A stretch of 12,718 bases of DNA from Tychonema litorale BBK16 (GTDB lineage Bacteria > Cyanobacteriota > Cyanobacteriia > Cyanobacteriales > Microcoleaceae): NCBI RefSeq assembly GCF_021648855.1, contig NZ_JAKJHX010000069.1, forward strand, positions 14,909-27,626, in the 5' to 3' direction. Both the position numbers and the translations under genes were made by a program. Positions 1-7,465 of this stretch are shown here, in pieces (positions within the stretch are counted from its first letter, which is position 1; every line of letters begins with the position of its first letter). Below the pieces are notes generated by a model that worked only from the letters and a program-made list of their open reading frames with translations, did not search any database and was not told the origin of the DNA.

Positions 1-116
1 ATCAACTGCATCAGACTCAGGGAGAATTGGAGCAATCTCAGAATCAACTGCATCAGACTCAGGGAGAATTGGAGCAATCTCAGAATCAACTGCATCAAAC
101 TCAGGGAGAATTGGAA
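1..116 (+). repeat. In-frame 42-base tandem repeat encoding a coiled coil
   Basis: Units start at 1, 43 and 85. The first two are identical over 42 bases, and the third differs by one base (g to a in CAGACT) before it diverges after about 30 bases. Being 14 codons long, the unit keeps the frame and adds two heptads per copy. The array runs off the left edge, so the true copy number is unknown. Confidence 0.93.
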
Positions 117-434
117 AGGTTGAAATTTCAGCCGATCGCCCATAGGCAGGCTGATGTACAGAGTCAGACGCAGTACGAATTTTTATTGTGGGAGGCGTGG
201 TTCGCCTATCACAAAGGCGATCTGAAAGGAATGGCTCACTTTCTCAAAGAATCTTTCAAGTGTACGCCTTTCTCACCAACAGAAACTATCTTGAACTGGT
301 TAGAAAGTTTGGCACATTTCTCTTCAGACAAAGGGTATAATCTTGATACCAACTCTCTGATTAACTCAGTGGAATGGAAAGAATTGACTCGCCGCACTCT
401 TACTAACGGGAAAGTCACGCTTTCTAGACTGTAG
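3..434 (+). CDS. C-terminal part of a coiled-coil protein, probably the tail of an upstream glycosyltransferase (5' truncated by window)
   Basis: The reading frame is open to the left edge, so this is a 3' fragment; the TTG at 27 is only an internal codon. The first 38 or so residues are repeats of a 14-residue Gln/Glu-rich unit (QNQLHQTQGELEQS) predicted to form a coiled coil. About 95 non-repetitive residues follow, containing WEAWFAYHKGDLKGMAHFL and SPTETILNWLES, helical in character and of no family I can name with certainty. I recall similar C-terminal segments in cyanobacterial glycosyltransferases, and the coiled part resembles the tails of the three coiled-coil glycosyltransferases downstream (QTALQVQKEL, QTAQQVQSEL, QAAMQSQRELERA). 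I infer that the missing N-terminus is another GT4 paralogue, but nothing in the window proves it. It lies 122 bases before the next gene on the same strand. Confidence 0.7.
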   Translation, partial: QLHQTQGELEQSQNQLHQTQGELEQSQNQLHQTQGELERLKFQPIAHRQADVQSQTQYEFLLWEAWFAYHKGDLKGMAHFLKESFKCTPFSPTETILNWLESLAHFSSDKGYNLDTNSLINSVEWKELTRRTLTNGKVTLSRL

Positions 435-556
435 ATAGAAAATGCAAGCAGGGTGCGCTGCGCTCGGCAACAAAGCACCAAAAGTTGCACAAATTCCACA
501 GTCCAAGGTGTTTTTTCTCAAAAAATATCGCCCAAATTATCAACAACAAAAAAAAT

Positions 557-2644
557 ATGTTAAAAAAGGTACTGAACTCTTCTTTCGGCATTAATTTTGT
601 AGGTCATGTCAGCGGTGAATATGGGCTTGGGGAAGCAGCAAGAGGCGTTCTTAGAGGTATGGAATCCGCAGGCATCCCCTTTACCTTAAATGATATAAAG
701 GTAGATTGGCACAGAAATTTAGACGATACCTACACGGATTTTTCAGAACAATGCCCATATCCCATCAACCTTGTTTTTATAAATCCCGGCGATGGCATGA
801 TAGAAAGTCTGGGAGCAGGATATTTTGAAGGGCGATATAATATTGGTTATTGGTCTTGGGAATTGCCGATACTGCCTCGCGTCTGGCAATATGCTTTCGA
901 TCTATTTGATGAGGTCTGGACTTTAAGCAATTACACTGCTGAAGCAATTTCTCGTGCATCAACAATTCCCGTTGTCAAGATAGCACCAAGTATTTATTTT
1001 CCTCCCACTTCATTGAAAAGAAAACATTTAGGATTGCCTGAGAGCAAATTTATTTTTCTGTTCATCTTTGACTTGCACAGTACATTAGAGCGTAAAAATC
1101 CTTTAGCTATTATTGAGGCATTTCAACAAGCTTTTGGAAAATCCAATAAAGATGTATCACTCATCATCAAATTCTCTAATGGAGAGTTTCATCCACAGGA
1201 GCGAGAGCAACTTTTGAAGCAGGCAGAAGGCTACTCATCAATTAGCTTTATAGAAGGTCATTTAAAAAAAGAAGAGATTCATGCTTTAGTTAACAATTGT
1301 GACTGTTATGTCTCCCTGCACCGTGCTGAAGGTTTTGGTTTAACGATGGCTGAAGCGATGTACTACGGCAAGCCAGTCATTGCTACCGGGTACTCAGCTA
1401 ATATGGAATTTATGAATGTAGGTAATAGTTTTCCGGTAAAATATCGGCTAGTAACAAGCCCTGAAAATAATGGCCCTTACCCTCAAGGAAGCATCTGGGC
1501 CGATCCAGATATCGAACACGCAGCTTCATTAATGCAGTATGTGTTTCAAAATTGTAACGAAGCTCAGAAAGTAGGAACTAGAGCTATTCAGGAAGTAAAA
1601 TCTATACTCAGTCCGCAGGATGTTGGCAGCAAAATTAGAAGTCGCCTTGAATACATTATGAAAATCAGAATGATGCGAGAATTAGGGGGCAACGAAATTC
1701 AACTGCCCCTATTCCAGGATGAATCATTTTTACAAGAAACTGACAGCCTCAATAACTCAGGTTTCTTGGACGCTGCTTACCGTGCTTACCTGAAGCGCGA
1801 AGCAGATAGAGATGGCAAACAAAACTACCTACAGGCTTTTGATGACGGCAAGATAACGCGCCAGCAATTGCTCGATGCGATCAGAAATTCATCTGAATTT
1901 GAATCTGTATGGAAACTGGTAGCAAAAGAGTTGCTACCCTCAGCCACAGGGGTAGAAATCATTTCAGTCCACGTACCGAAAACAGGAGGAACAGCTTTTG
2001 GTGAGATTTTGCAGCAAGTTTACGGTACCGATAGAGTTTTTTGTGATTTGAACTCAGCGGGATTAGAAACTATATTGAAACAAGGCTCTATTACACTGGA
2101 AACCAAAGCAATTAACGGACTGTTTCCTGCTGTCAGGTATGGAGAGTGTTTATTGTATTCACTACCACCGAAACTAATAGTCTGGTTGAGGCATCCGATT
2201 ATGCGTCTAATTTCTTCGTACTGTTACTCTCTTAGCATAGATAGCGACGCTGATAAGAATAAACTACAAACATATGTCAGTTACAGTTACACAAAACAGG
2301 AGTTGCTAGAATTTGCGAAGATGCCTGAAACCCAAAATCTGATGTCTAGCTGCGTTCAAGGAATGAAGCTAAGCGATTTTTACTTTATCGGTCTCCAAGA
2401 ATTTTTTCAAGATGACCTAAACGACTTGAGAGAGCTGCTACGTTGGCCAGAGGTAGAAAATCGTTGGTATAACAAAAATAAATATCCAGGGTATCATGCT
2501 TATGTGAACAATGTGTTGGCTGACAAGAATTTGGTAGCTCAACTAGCAGCTCTTAATAGCGAAGATATCGAACTTTATGAAACTGCATTGAAGTTGAGAG
2601 AGCAGCGGAAAGACGGGACTAGAATGCTCTCAGTAATCGATTAG
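557..2644 (+). CDS. GT4-type glycosyltransferase fused to DUF4214 and a sulfotransferase domain
   Basis: A 695-residue three-part protein. Residues 1-380 or so are a GT-B glycosyltransferase: the N-terminal loop motif GHVSGEYGLGEAARG, the ERKNP segment, and the EX7E motif in HRAEGFGLTMAE (E258 and E266), which in GT4 enzymes contacts the nucleotide-sugar donor. Residues 400-452 match DUF4214 (AYRAYLKREADRDG, then NSSEF). From residue 466 a sulfotransferase domain begins, with the 5'-phosphosulfate loop HVPKTGGT (472-479) and the 3'-phosphate motif RHPIMRLISSY (545-555), so PAPS is the expected donor. I chose ATG 557 because the paralogues start at the same distance before the N-terminal motif; the in-frame TTG at 485 adds 24 unrelated residues. 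No clear Shine-Dalgarno is seen. Acceptor and sugar cannot be read from the sequence. One polypeptide could both add a sugar and sulfate it or a neighbouring residue (inference). Confidence 0.9.
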   Translation: MLKKVLNSSFGINFVGHVSGEYGLGEAARGVLRGMESAGIPFTLNDIKVDWHRNLDDTYTDFSEQCPYPINLVFINPGDGMIESLGAGYFEGRYNIGYWSWELPILPRVWQYAFDLFDEVWTLSNYTAEAISRASTIPVVKIAPSIYFPPTSLKRKHLGLPESKFIFLFIFDLHSTLERKNPLAIIEAFQQAFGKSNKDVSLIIKFSNGEFHPQEREQLLKQAEGYSSISFIEGHLKKEEIHALVNNCDCYVSLHRAEGFGLTMAEAMYYGKPVIATGYSANMEFMNVGNSFPVKYRLVTSPENNGPYPQGSIWADPDIEHAASLMQYVFQNCNEAQKVGTRAIQEVKSILSPQDVGSKIRSRLEYIMKIRMMRELGGNEIQLPLFQDESFLQETDSLNNSGFLDAAYRAYLKREADRDGKQNYLQAFDDGKITRQQLLDAIRNSSEFESVWKLVAKELLPSATGVEIISVHVPKTGGTAFGEILQQVYGTDRVFCDLNSAGLETILKQGSITLETKAINGLFPAVRYGECLLYSLPPKLIVWLRHPIMRLISSYCYSLSIDSDADKNKLQTYVSYSYTKQELLEFAKMPETQNLMSSCVQGMKLSDFYFIGLQEFFQDDLNDLRELLRWPEVENRWYNKNKYPGYHAYVNNVLADKNLVAQLAALNSEDIELYETALKLREQRKDGTRMLSVID

Positions 2645-2652
2645 AATTAGGG

Positions 2653-3525
2653 ATGGGTGATATTATGATTCAACAAGACCCTCTGAAAACTACCGTTAAG
2701 CGGCAGCCAGTGATTGTCAGCGATGAGCCAAGTTTAACCAATCCTGTCTCGCAAATGGCCACCGAGGCTCAGTGCCGATCGGATGCCTTCTACTATTGGT
2801 GTCAGGAAACTCGTCTGCCGCACGAGCCCATTTTTCATCGCAAGTTATGGGAGTACGCCTATATCCTCCAGTGTTTGTCAGAGACGGGGATGATGTCACC
2901 AGGGAGGCGCGGGCTCGGTTTTGGTGTCGGTCAGGAACCGCTAGTAGCTGTAATGGCAGCGCGAGGCTGCTTCGTGGTGGCCACAGACTTAGATTCAGAG
3001 GAGGCGACGAAGCAGGGATGGGCGGATACGGGTCAATATGCAGCCACTCTAGAAGCGCTGAACGATCGTGGCATCTGCCCCCCGGATCGCTTTGGGGCAC
3101 TGGTAAAGTACCGCGTGGCGGACATGAACAAGATAGATGCGGATTTGGTCGGCTTCGATTTTGTCTATTCCTCTTGCGCTTTTGAACACGTCGGCTCGAT
3201 CGAGCTGGGGCTGCAATTCGTCAAAAACAGCCTTAAGTGTCTGCGTCCGGGCGGAATAGCATTACACACAACCGAATTCAACGTTCTTTCTAATGATGCG
3301 ACGATCGACAACCAACAGACTGTACTGTTTCGACGGCAGGACATCGACAGACTCGCAGCAGAGTTGCTAAGTCAGGGACACGAAATTGTCCTCAACTACA
3401 ACGTCGGAAGCGGGCCATTCGATCGTCACATAGACGTACCGCCCTGGACAGGGATACACTTAAAGCTTCAGTTAGAACAATATGTCACAACATCCTTGGG
3501 GCTGCTGATTAAGAAAGCTTCATAG
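2653..3525 (+). CDS. Class I SAM-dependent methyltransferase
   Basis: A 290-residue protein with a Rossmann methyltransferase core: motif I GLGFGVGQEP (87-96), acidic TDLD (111-114) at the end of strand 2, FDFVYSSCAFEHV (168-180) as motif IV, and LRPGGIALHT (197-206). The segment HRKLWEYAYI before motif I and the ending HLKLQLEQYVTTSLGLLI resemble a methyltransferase family I know from bacterial polysaccharide loci; acceptor unknown. It starts 8 bases after the stop of the GT-sulfotransferase gene, so co-transcription is likely. An alternative start is ATG 2665, which has GGTGAT just upstream. Base composition differs sharply from its neighbours: 39 of 60 bases are G or C in 2881-2940, against 17 of 60 in 4081-4140 of the next glycosyltransferase. 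This suggests separate acquisition. Confidence 0.88.
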   Translation: MGDIMIQQDPLKTTVKRQPVIVSDEPSLTNPVSQMATEAQCRSDAFYYWCQETRLPHEPIFHRKLWEYAYILQCLSETGMMSPGRRGLGFGVGQEPLVAVMAARGCFVVATDLDSEEATKQGWADTGQYAATLEALNDRGICPPDRFGALVKYRVADMNKIDADLVGFDFVYSSCAFEHVGSIELGLQFVKNSLKCLRPGGIALHTTEFNVLSNDATIDNQQTVLFRRQDIDRLAAELLSQGHEIVLNYNVGSGPFDRHIDVPPWTGIHLKLQLEQYVTTSLGLLIKKAS

Positions 3526-3581
3526 ATTAAATCGTTTTTCAATCCTATTCAGACATTTCTACTCAGCAAAAAGCAAGACGA

Positions 3582-4838
3582 ATGTTAAATCATCAACTAA
3601 ATAATTCTTTGGGTGTAAATTTAGCCGGTCATATAACCGGTGATTTTGGCTTAGCCGAAGCCGCCAGAGGAAATCTCCGAGCCCTAGAAGCAGCCAGAAT
3701 TCCCTTTGCAGCTAAGGATCTAAAAATAGATTGGCTACCCAACTCTGATACTAGCTACAAAAAATTTTCTGACAAAAATCCTTATCCAATCAATATAGTC
3801 CAAACTAACCCCAATTGGGTTGAGCAGATTTTAGCAGGATACTTTCCCGGAATTGGTTCTGAATATTTCAAAGGCAAATACAATATAGGTGTCTGGTTAT
3901 GGGAACTGCCAGTATTTCCCTCTGAATGGCAGTGGGCCTTTGATTTATTTGATGAAATCTGGACTACCAGTAATTTTTGTGCAGAAGCATTTTCGGCCGT
4001 CTCCCAAGTTCCTGTACTCAAAATTCCGGTTAGCCTCGCCTTTCCACAACCATTATTAACTAGAGAAAACCTCAATTTACCTAAAGATAAGTTTATTTTT
4101 CTATTCATGTTTGACTTTGGCAGTTCCTTTGAACGAAAAAATCCGTTTGCCACTATTGAGGCATTTAAGCGAGCTTTTGGTAAATCGAATCCAGATGTTT
4201 TACTCGTTCTCAAGTTTGCCAATGCTCATCTTTTCCCGGAACGGCGACAGGAACTACTAGATTTAGCTGAGGGTTGGTCATCCCTTCATTTGATAGACGG
4301 ACATTTGCAAAAAGCAGAGATTCATGCTTTGGTTAATAGTTGTGACTGTTATGTGTCTCTGCATCGGGCTGAAGGATTCGGTTTAACAATGTCGGAAGCC
4401 ATGTACTACGGCAAACCAGTAATCGCCACAGCCTATTCATCTAATATGGAATTTATGAATGTTGGCAATAGTTTTCCGGTAAAATACGAACTGGTGACCA
4501 CAACTGAAGATTATGGAGCTTACCCGAAAGGAAGTGTCTGGGCAGAGCCAGATATAGCTCAGGCTGCGTCTCTGATGCAGTCTGTATTTGAGGATTATCA
4601 GGAAGCTCGGAAAGTAGGAAAAATAGCAGCCAAGGAAATGAGGTCTTTATTAAGCCCTCAAACTGTAGGTATCAAAATTAAAAATCGCCTTGAGTTTATC
4701 ATGGCACATCTTGATCGTACTCAGTTGTCGAATCGGTTCCACGAGCTTCAGACAGAAAGAGATTTATTGGCTCGTCAAGCCCAAGCTTGGAGGCAGACAG
4801 CATTGCAGGTACAGAAAGAGTTAGCAAAACACTCTTAA
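3582..4838 (+). CDS. GT4-type glycosyltransferase, second paralogue, with coiled-coil tail
   Basis: A 418-residue GT-B enzyme collinear with its tandem sisters: N-terminal GHITGDFGLAEAARG (16-30), NIGVWLWELPVFP (101-113), FERKNPFATIEAF (183-195), and the EX7E motif in HRAEGFGLTMSE (E264 and E272) followed by YYGKPVIATAYSSN. After the GT core (to about residue 375) comes a short Gln-rich coiled tail ending QAWRQTALQVQKEL, which is also present in the next two paralogues. No signal peptide or membrane segment is seen, so it is probably cytoplasmic, using nucleotide sugars. ATG 3582 gives the same N-terminal length as the paralogues; only a weak purine run (AAGACGA) precedes it. It lies 56 bases after the methyltransferase. 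Relative to its sisters it has a few inserted residues around 88-94 (FPGIGSE). Donor and acceptor are not predictable. Confidence 0.92.
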   Translation: MLNHQLNNSLGVNLAGHITGDFGLAEAARGNLRALEAARIPFAAKDLKIDWLPNSDTSYKKFSDKNPYPINIVQTNPNWVEQILAGYFPGIGSEYFKGKYNIGVWLWELPVFPSEWQWAFDLFDEIWTTSNFCAEAFSAVSQVPVLKIPVSLAFPQPLLTRENLNLPKDKFIFLFMFDFGSSFERKNPFATIEAFKRAFGKSNPDVLLVLKFANAHLFPERRQELLDLAEGWSSLHLIDGHLQKAEIHALVNSCDCYVSLHRAEGFGLTMSEAMYYGKPVIATAYSSNMEFMNVGNSFPVKYELVTTTEDYGAYPKGSVWAEPDIAQAASLMQSVFEDYQEARKVGKIAAKEMRSLLSPQTVGIKIKNRLEFIMAHLDRTQLSNRFHELQTERDLLARQAQAWRQTALQVQKELAKHS

Positions 4839-4905
4839 GCTCAACTACAATAAAGCTGAATTGTCAAGCATTTATTCTGAATGTTTATTAAGTAGAAGAC
4901 TTACT

Positions 4906-6159
4906 ATGTCAAATCATACCCTAGATTCTAATTTCGGCGTCAATTTTATCGGACACCTGAGCGGTGAATATGGTCTGGGAGAAGGTTCGAGGGCCACTCT
5001 CAGATCGATCGAAGCTGCTGGTATTCCCTTTGCACTCAAGGATATTAAGGTAGATTGGCATCGAAACTTAGATAACAGCTACACAAGTTTTTCCGAGCAA
5101 AATCCCTATCCCATTAACCTGATTCACACTCTCCCGGAACCGATTGTTTTCAACATGATCGATCGCGAATACTTTAAAGGTCGATACAATATTGGCTTCT
5201 GGGCTTGGGAATTGCCGATATTTCCGCCAGGATGGCTGTACGCTTTTTCTTTATTTGACGAGATATGGACTTATAGCAATTATTGCTCTGAGGCGATCGC
5301 CCCTGTATCGCCTGTGCCCGTGATTAAGATGATGTCGAGCCTCGATCTGCCCGAACCATCATTTGATAGAGAAGCATTAGGATTGCCCAAAAACAAATTT
5401 ATTTTTCTGTTCATGTTTGACTTCCACAGTACCATAGGTCGCAAAAATCCCTTTGCTACTTTGGAGGCATTTAAACGAGCTTTTCCTCAATCGAATGAAG
5501 ATGTCTTACTGGTACTCAAGTTTTCCAATGCCAGCTTTTTCCCCAAAGAGCGAGATCAACTCAAAGCGGAAGCAGCAGGCTGGCCAGTTCACTTTATAGA
5601 TGGGCATTTAAAGAGAGAAGAACTTCATGCTTTAGTTGCCAATTGCGACTGCTATGTTTCCCTACATCGTTCAGAAGGGTTTGGCTTGACAATGGCCGAA
5701 GCCATGTACTACGGCAAACCTGTAATTGCGACTGGCTACTCATCTAATATGGAATTTATGAATGTCGGCAATAGTTTTCCTGTAAAATATGACATAGTGA
5801 CGCTGACAGAAGATTATGGGCCTTATTTTAAAGGAAATTACTGGGCAGATCCCCATGTCGATCATGCAGCATCATTAATGCAGTATGTTTTTGAGAATCC
5901 CCAAAAAGCCCAGCAAGTAGGAGCGAGGGCAGCTCAAGAAATCAAGTCTTTACTGAGTCCTCAACTTCTAGGCATCAAAATCAAAAATCGCTTGGAAATT
6001 ATTAGAAACAGGATGAACCAATCTACAAACTGGTCAACTCGCCTCCATCAGATGCAGCAAGAGACGGCTGGTATCCAATCCCAAATTCAAGTGTGGCGGC
6101 AGACAGCACAACAAGTTCAATCTGAACTAACGCAATATCAAATGCTTGCTAAGACTTGA
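4906..6159 (+). CDS. GT4-type glycosyltransferase, third paralogue, with coiled-coil tail
   Basis: A 417-residue protein starting at ATG 4906 (MSNHTLDSNFGVNF), which aligns with MLNHQLNNSLGVNL of the preceding paralogue. The upstream in-frame TTG at 4861 would add 15 residues with no counterpart. Family marks are GHLSGEYGLGEGSR (16-29), the WAWELPIFPPGW segment, GRKNPFATLEAF in place of ERKNP, and the EX7E motif in HRSEGFGLTMAE (E257 and E265). The C-terminal 45 or so residues are Gln-rich and probably coiled (QVWRQTAQQVQSELTQYQ). It lies 67 bases after the previous gene and 43 before the next, on the same strand. A HIP1 octamer lies inside it at 5293. It is presumably cytoplasmic and transfers a sugar in the same glycan pathway as its sisters. 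The S for A change before the EX7E glutamate is conservative. Confidence 0.92.
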   Translation: MSNHTLDSNFGVNFIGHLSGEYGLGEGSRATLRSIEAAGIPFALKDIKVDWHRNLDNSYTSFSEQNPYPINLIHTLPEPIVFNMIDREYFKGRYNIGFWAWELPIFPPGWLYAFSLFDEIWTYSNYCSEAIAPVSPVPVIKMMSSLDLPEPSFDREALGLPKNKFIFLFMFDFHSTIGRKNPFATLEAFKRAFPQSNEDVLLVLKFSNASFFPKERDQLKAEAAGWPVHFIDGHLKREELHALVANCDCYVSLHRSEGFGLTMAEAMYYGKPVIATGYSSNMEFMNVGNSFPVKYDIVTLTEDYGPYFKGNYWADPHVDHAASLMQYVFENPQKAQQVGARAAQEIKSLLSPQLLGIKIKNRLEIIRNRMNQSTNWSTRLHQMQQETAGIQSQIQVWRQTAQQVQSELTQYQMLAKT

Positions 6160-6190
6160 AAAGTTTAATTTACTGTAGATATTTCTTATT

Positions 6191-6195
6191 AGGAG
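6191..6195 (+). promoter_or_regulatory. Shine-Dalgarno AGGAG for the fourth glycosyltransferase
   Basis: AGGAG lies 7 bases before ATG 6203. It is the only strong ribosome binding site among the plus-strand genes and fixes this start. The other paralogues have weak or no such site, so this gene may be translated more efficiently (inference). Confidence 0.75.
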
Positions 6196-6202
6196 TTCAA
6201 TT

Positions 6203-7414
6203 ATGTTCAATAACGCAAATTTTCAGTTTGGAGTTAATATCATCGGTCATGTGAGTGGCGAGTTTGGTTTGGGCGGGGGTGTGCGAGGGACTATCAGAGC
6301 GATAGAGGCAGCTAACATTCCTTTCACAATCAAGGATTTGAAAGAAGATTCGCAACGCAACTTAGATTCTACATACACTAATTTCTCCAGCGATGGTTCT
6401 TATCCCATTAATATCGTCCATACCAACCCTCACGAATCATTGTTGAATTCTATCGATCCTGATTTTTTTAATAACCGCTATAATATTGGTTTTTGGATTT
6501 GGGAACTTCCTGTATTTCCTGATATTTGGATGGGAGCTTTTAATCGATTCGATGAAGTTTGGACTTACAGTAATTACACTGCTGAAACCATTTCCGATGT
6601 GTCGCCTCTTCCCGTTGTTAAATTACCGCCTAGCATTTATTTACCGCCCAATACATTAGGTCCAGAAGCTTTAGGATTACCTAAAGACAAATTTATTTTT
6701 CTGTTCATGTTCGACATGGGTAGCGGTTTTGAGCGAAAAAATCCTTTTGCTATCATTGAGGCGTTTAAAAAAGCTTTTGGGAAGTCTAATGAAGATGTTT
6801 TACTGATTATTAAGTTTCGACCTCATCTAGCTTATCAAAATCAGTACAATCAACTAAAAGCAATCACAGAAGACTGGCCATCAATTCAACTGATCGAAGG
6901 GCATTTGAGCAAGGAAGAGGTTCATGGCTTAGTCGATAATTGTAACTGCTATGTATCGCTACATCGGGCTGAGGGTTTTGGTTTGACTATGGCGGAGGCA
7001 ATGTATTACGGCAAGCCAGTCATCGCTACCGCTTATTCATCTAATACCGATTTTATGAATGTCGGCAATAGTTTTTTGGTGAAATACGATTTAGTGGCAA
7101 CTACTGAAGCTTATGGACTTTACCCAAAAGGTAGTATCTGGGCTGAGCCGGATATCGATCATACAGCTTCTCTCATGCAGTATGTTTTTGAAAATTATCC
7201 GCAAGCACAGCAAATAGGAGCGAGAGCAGCTAAGGAGATTAGGTCTTTATTTAATCCGCAGGTCATCGGTCAAAAAATTAGACATCGCCTGGAATATATC
7301 ATGAGGACAATAGAAGAGAAAAAGTTGTTTGAATCGCAAGCTCAAGTTTGGAAGCAAGCGGCCATGCAATCTCAGAGAGAACTAGAGAGAGCAAGGCTTC
7401 AATTTTTATCTTAG
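6203..7414 (+). CDS. GT4-type glycosyltransferase, fourth paralogue, with coiled-coil tail
   Basis: A 403-residue GT-B protein of the same tandem family: GHVSGEFGLGGGVRG (15-29), WIWELPVFPDIW, FERKNPFAIIEAF, and HRAEGFGLTMAE with EX7E at E257 and E265. Two positions depart from the sister copies: the N-terminal loop reads GLGGGVR instead of GLGEAAR or GLGEGSR, losing an acidic residue, and NCNCY replaces NCDCY. The WHRN segment of copies one and three is SQRN here. These may mark a different substrate. The tail after residue 375 or so is short and coiled (QVWKQAAMQSQRELERA), close in composition to the Gln/Glu repeats of the truncated protein at the left edge. It ends the plus-strand run; the next gene is convergent, 51 bases away, and no clear terminator hairpin is visible between them. 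Confidence 0.92.
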   Translation: MFNNANFQFGVNIIGHVSGEFGLGGGVRGTIRAIEAANIPFTIKDLKEDSQRNLDSTYTNFSSDGSYPINIVHTNPHESLLNSIDPDFFNNRYNIGFWIWELPVFPDIWMGAFNRFDEVWTYSNYTAETISDVSPLPVVKLPPSIYLPPNTLGPEALGLPKDKFIFLFMFDMGSGFERKNPFAIIEAFKKAFGKSNEDVLLIIKFRPHLAYQNQYNQLKAITEDWPSIQLIEGHLSKEEVHGLVDNCNCYVSLHRAEGFGLTMAEAMYYGKPVIATAYSSNTDFMNVGNSFLVKYDLVATTEAYGLYPKGSIWAEPDIDHTASLMQYVFENYPQAQQIGARAAKEIRSLFNPQVIGQKIRHRLEYIMRTIEEKKLFESQAQVWKQAAMQSQRELERARLQFLS

Positions 7415-7465
7415 CAACTGGCTGGCATCATTGACTATTGATTGTTCGTCTTCTGATAAATGAGC

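Noticed and set aside
452..479. Possible hairpin GGTGC/GCACC after the first gene as a terminator
   Set aside because: The stem is only five base pairs with an 18-base loop and no T tract.
485..556. N-terminal extension of the GT-sulfotransferase gene from a TTG codon
   Set aside because: The 24 added residues have no counterpart in the three paralogues, whose proteins start at the point equivalent to ATG 557.
2717..3185. Overlapping open frames on both strands of the GC-rich methyltransferase
   Set aside because: GC-rich sequence lacks stop codons by chance; only the 290-residue frame has methyltransferase motifs.
4861..4905. N-terminal extension of the third glycosyltransferase from a TTG codon
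   Set aside because: ATG 4906 gives a start that aligns with the other paralogues; the extra 15 residues do not resemble anything in them.
7415..7465. Bidirectional terminator between the convergent genes
   Set aside because: No stem of useful length with a T run is visible in these 51 bases.
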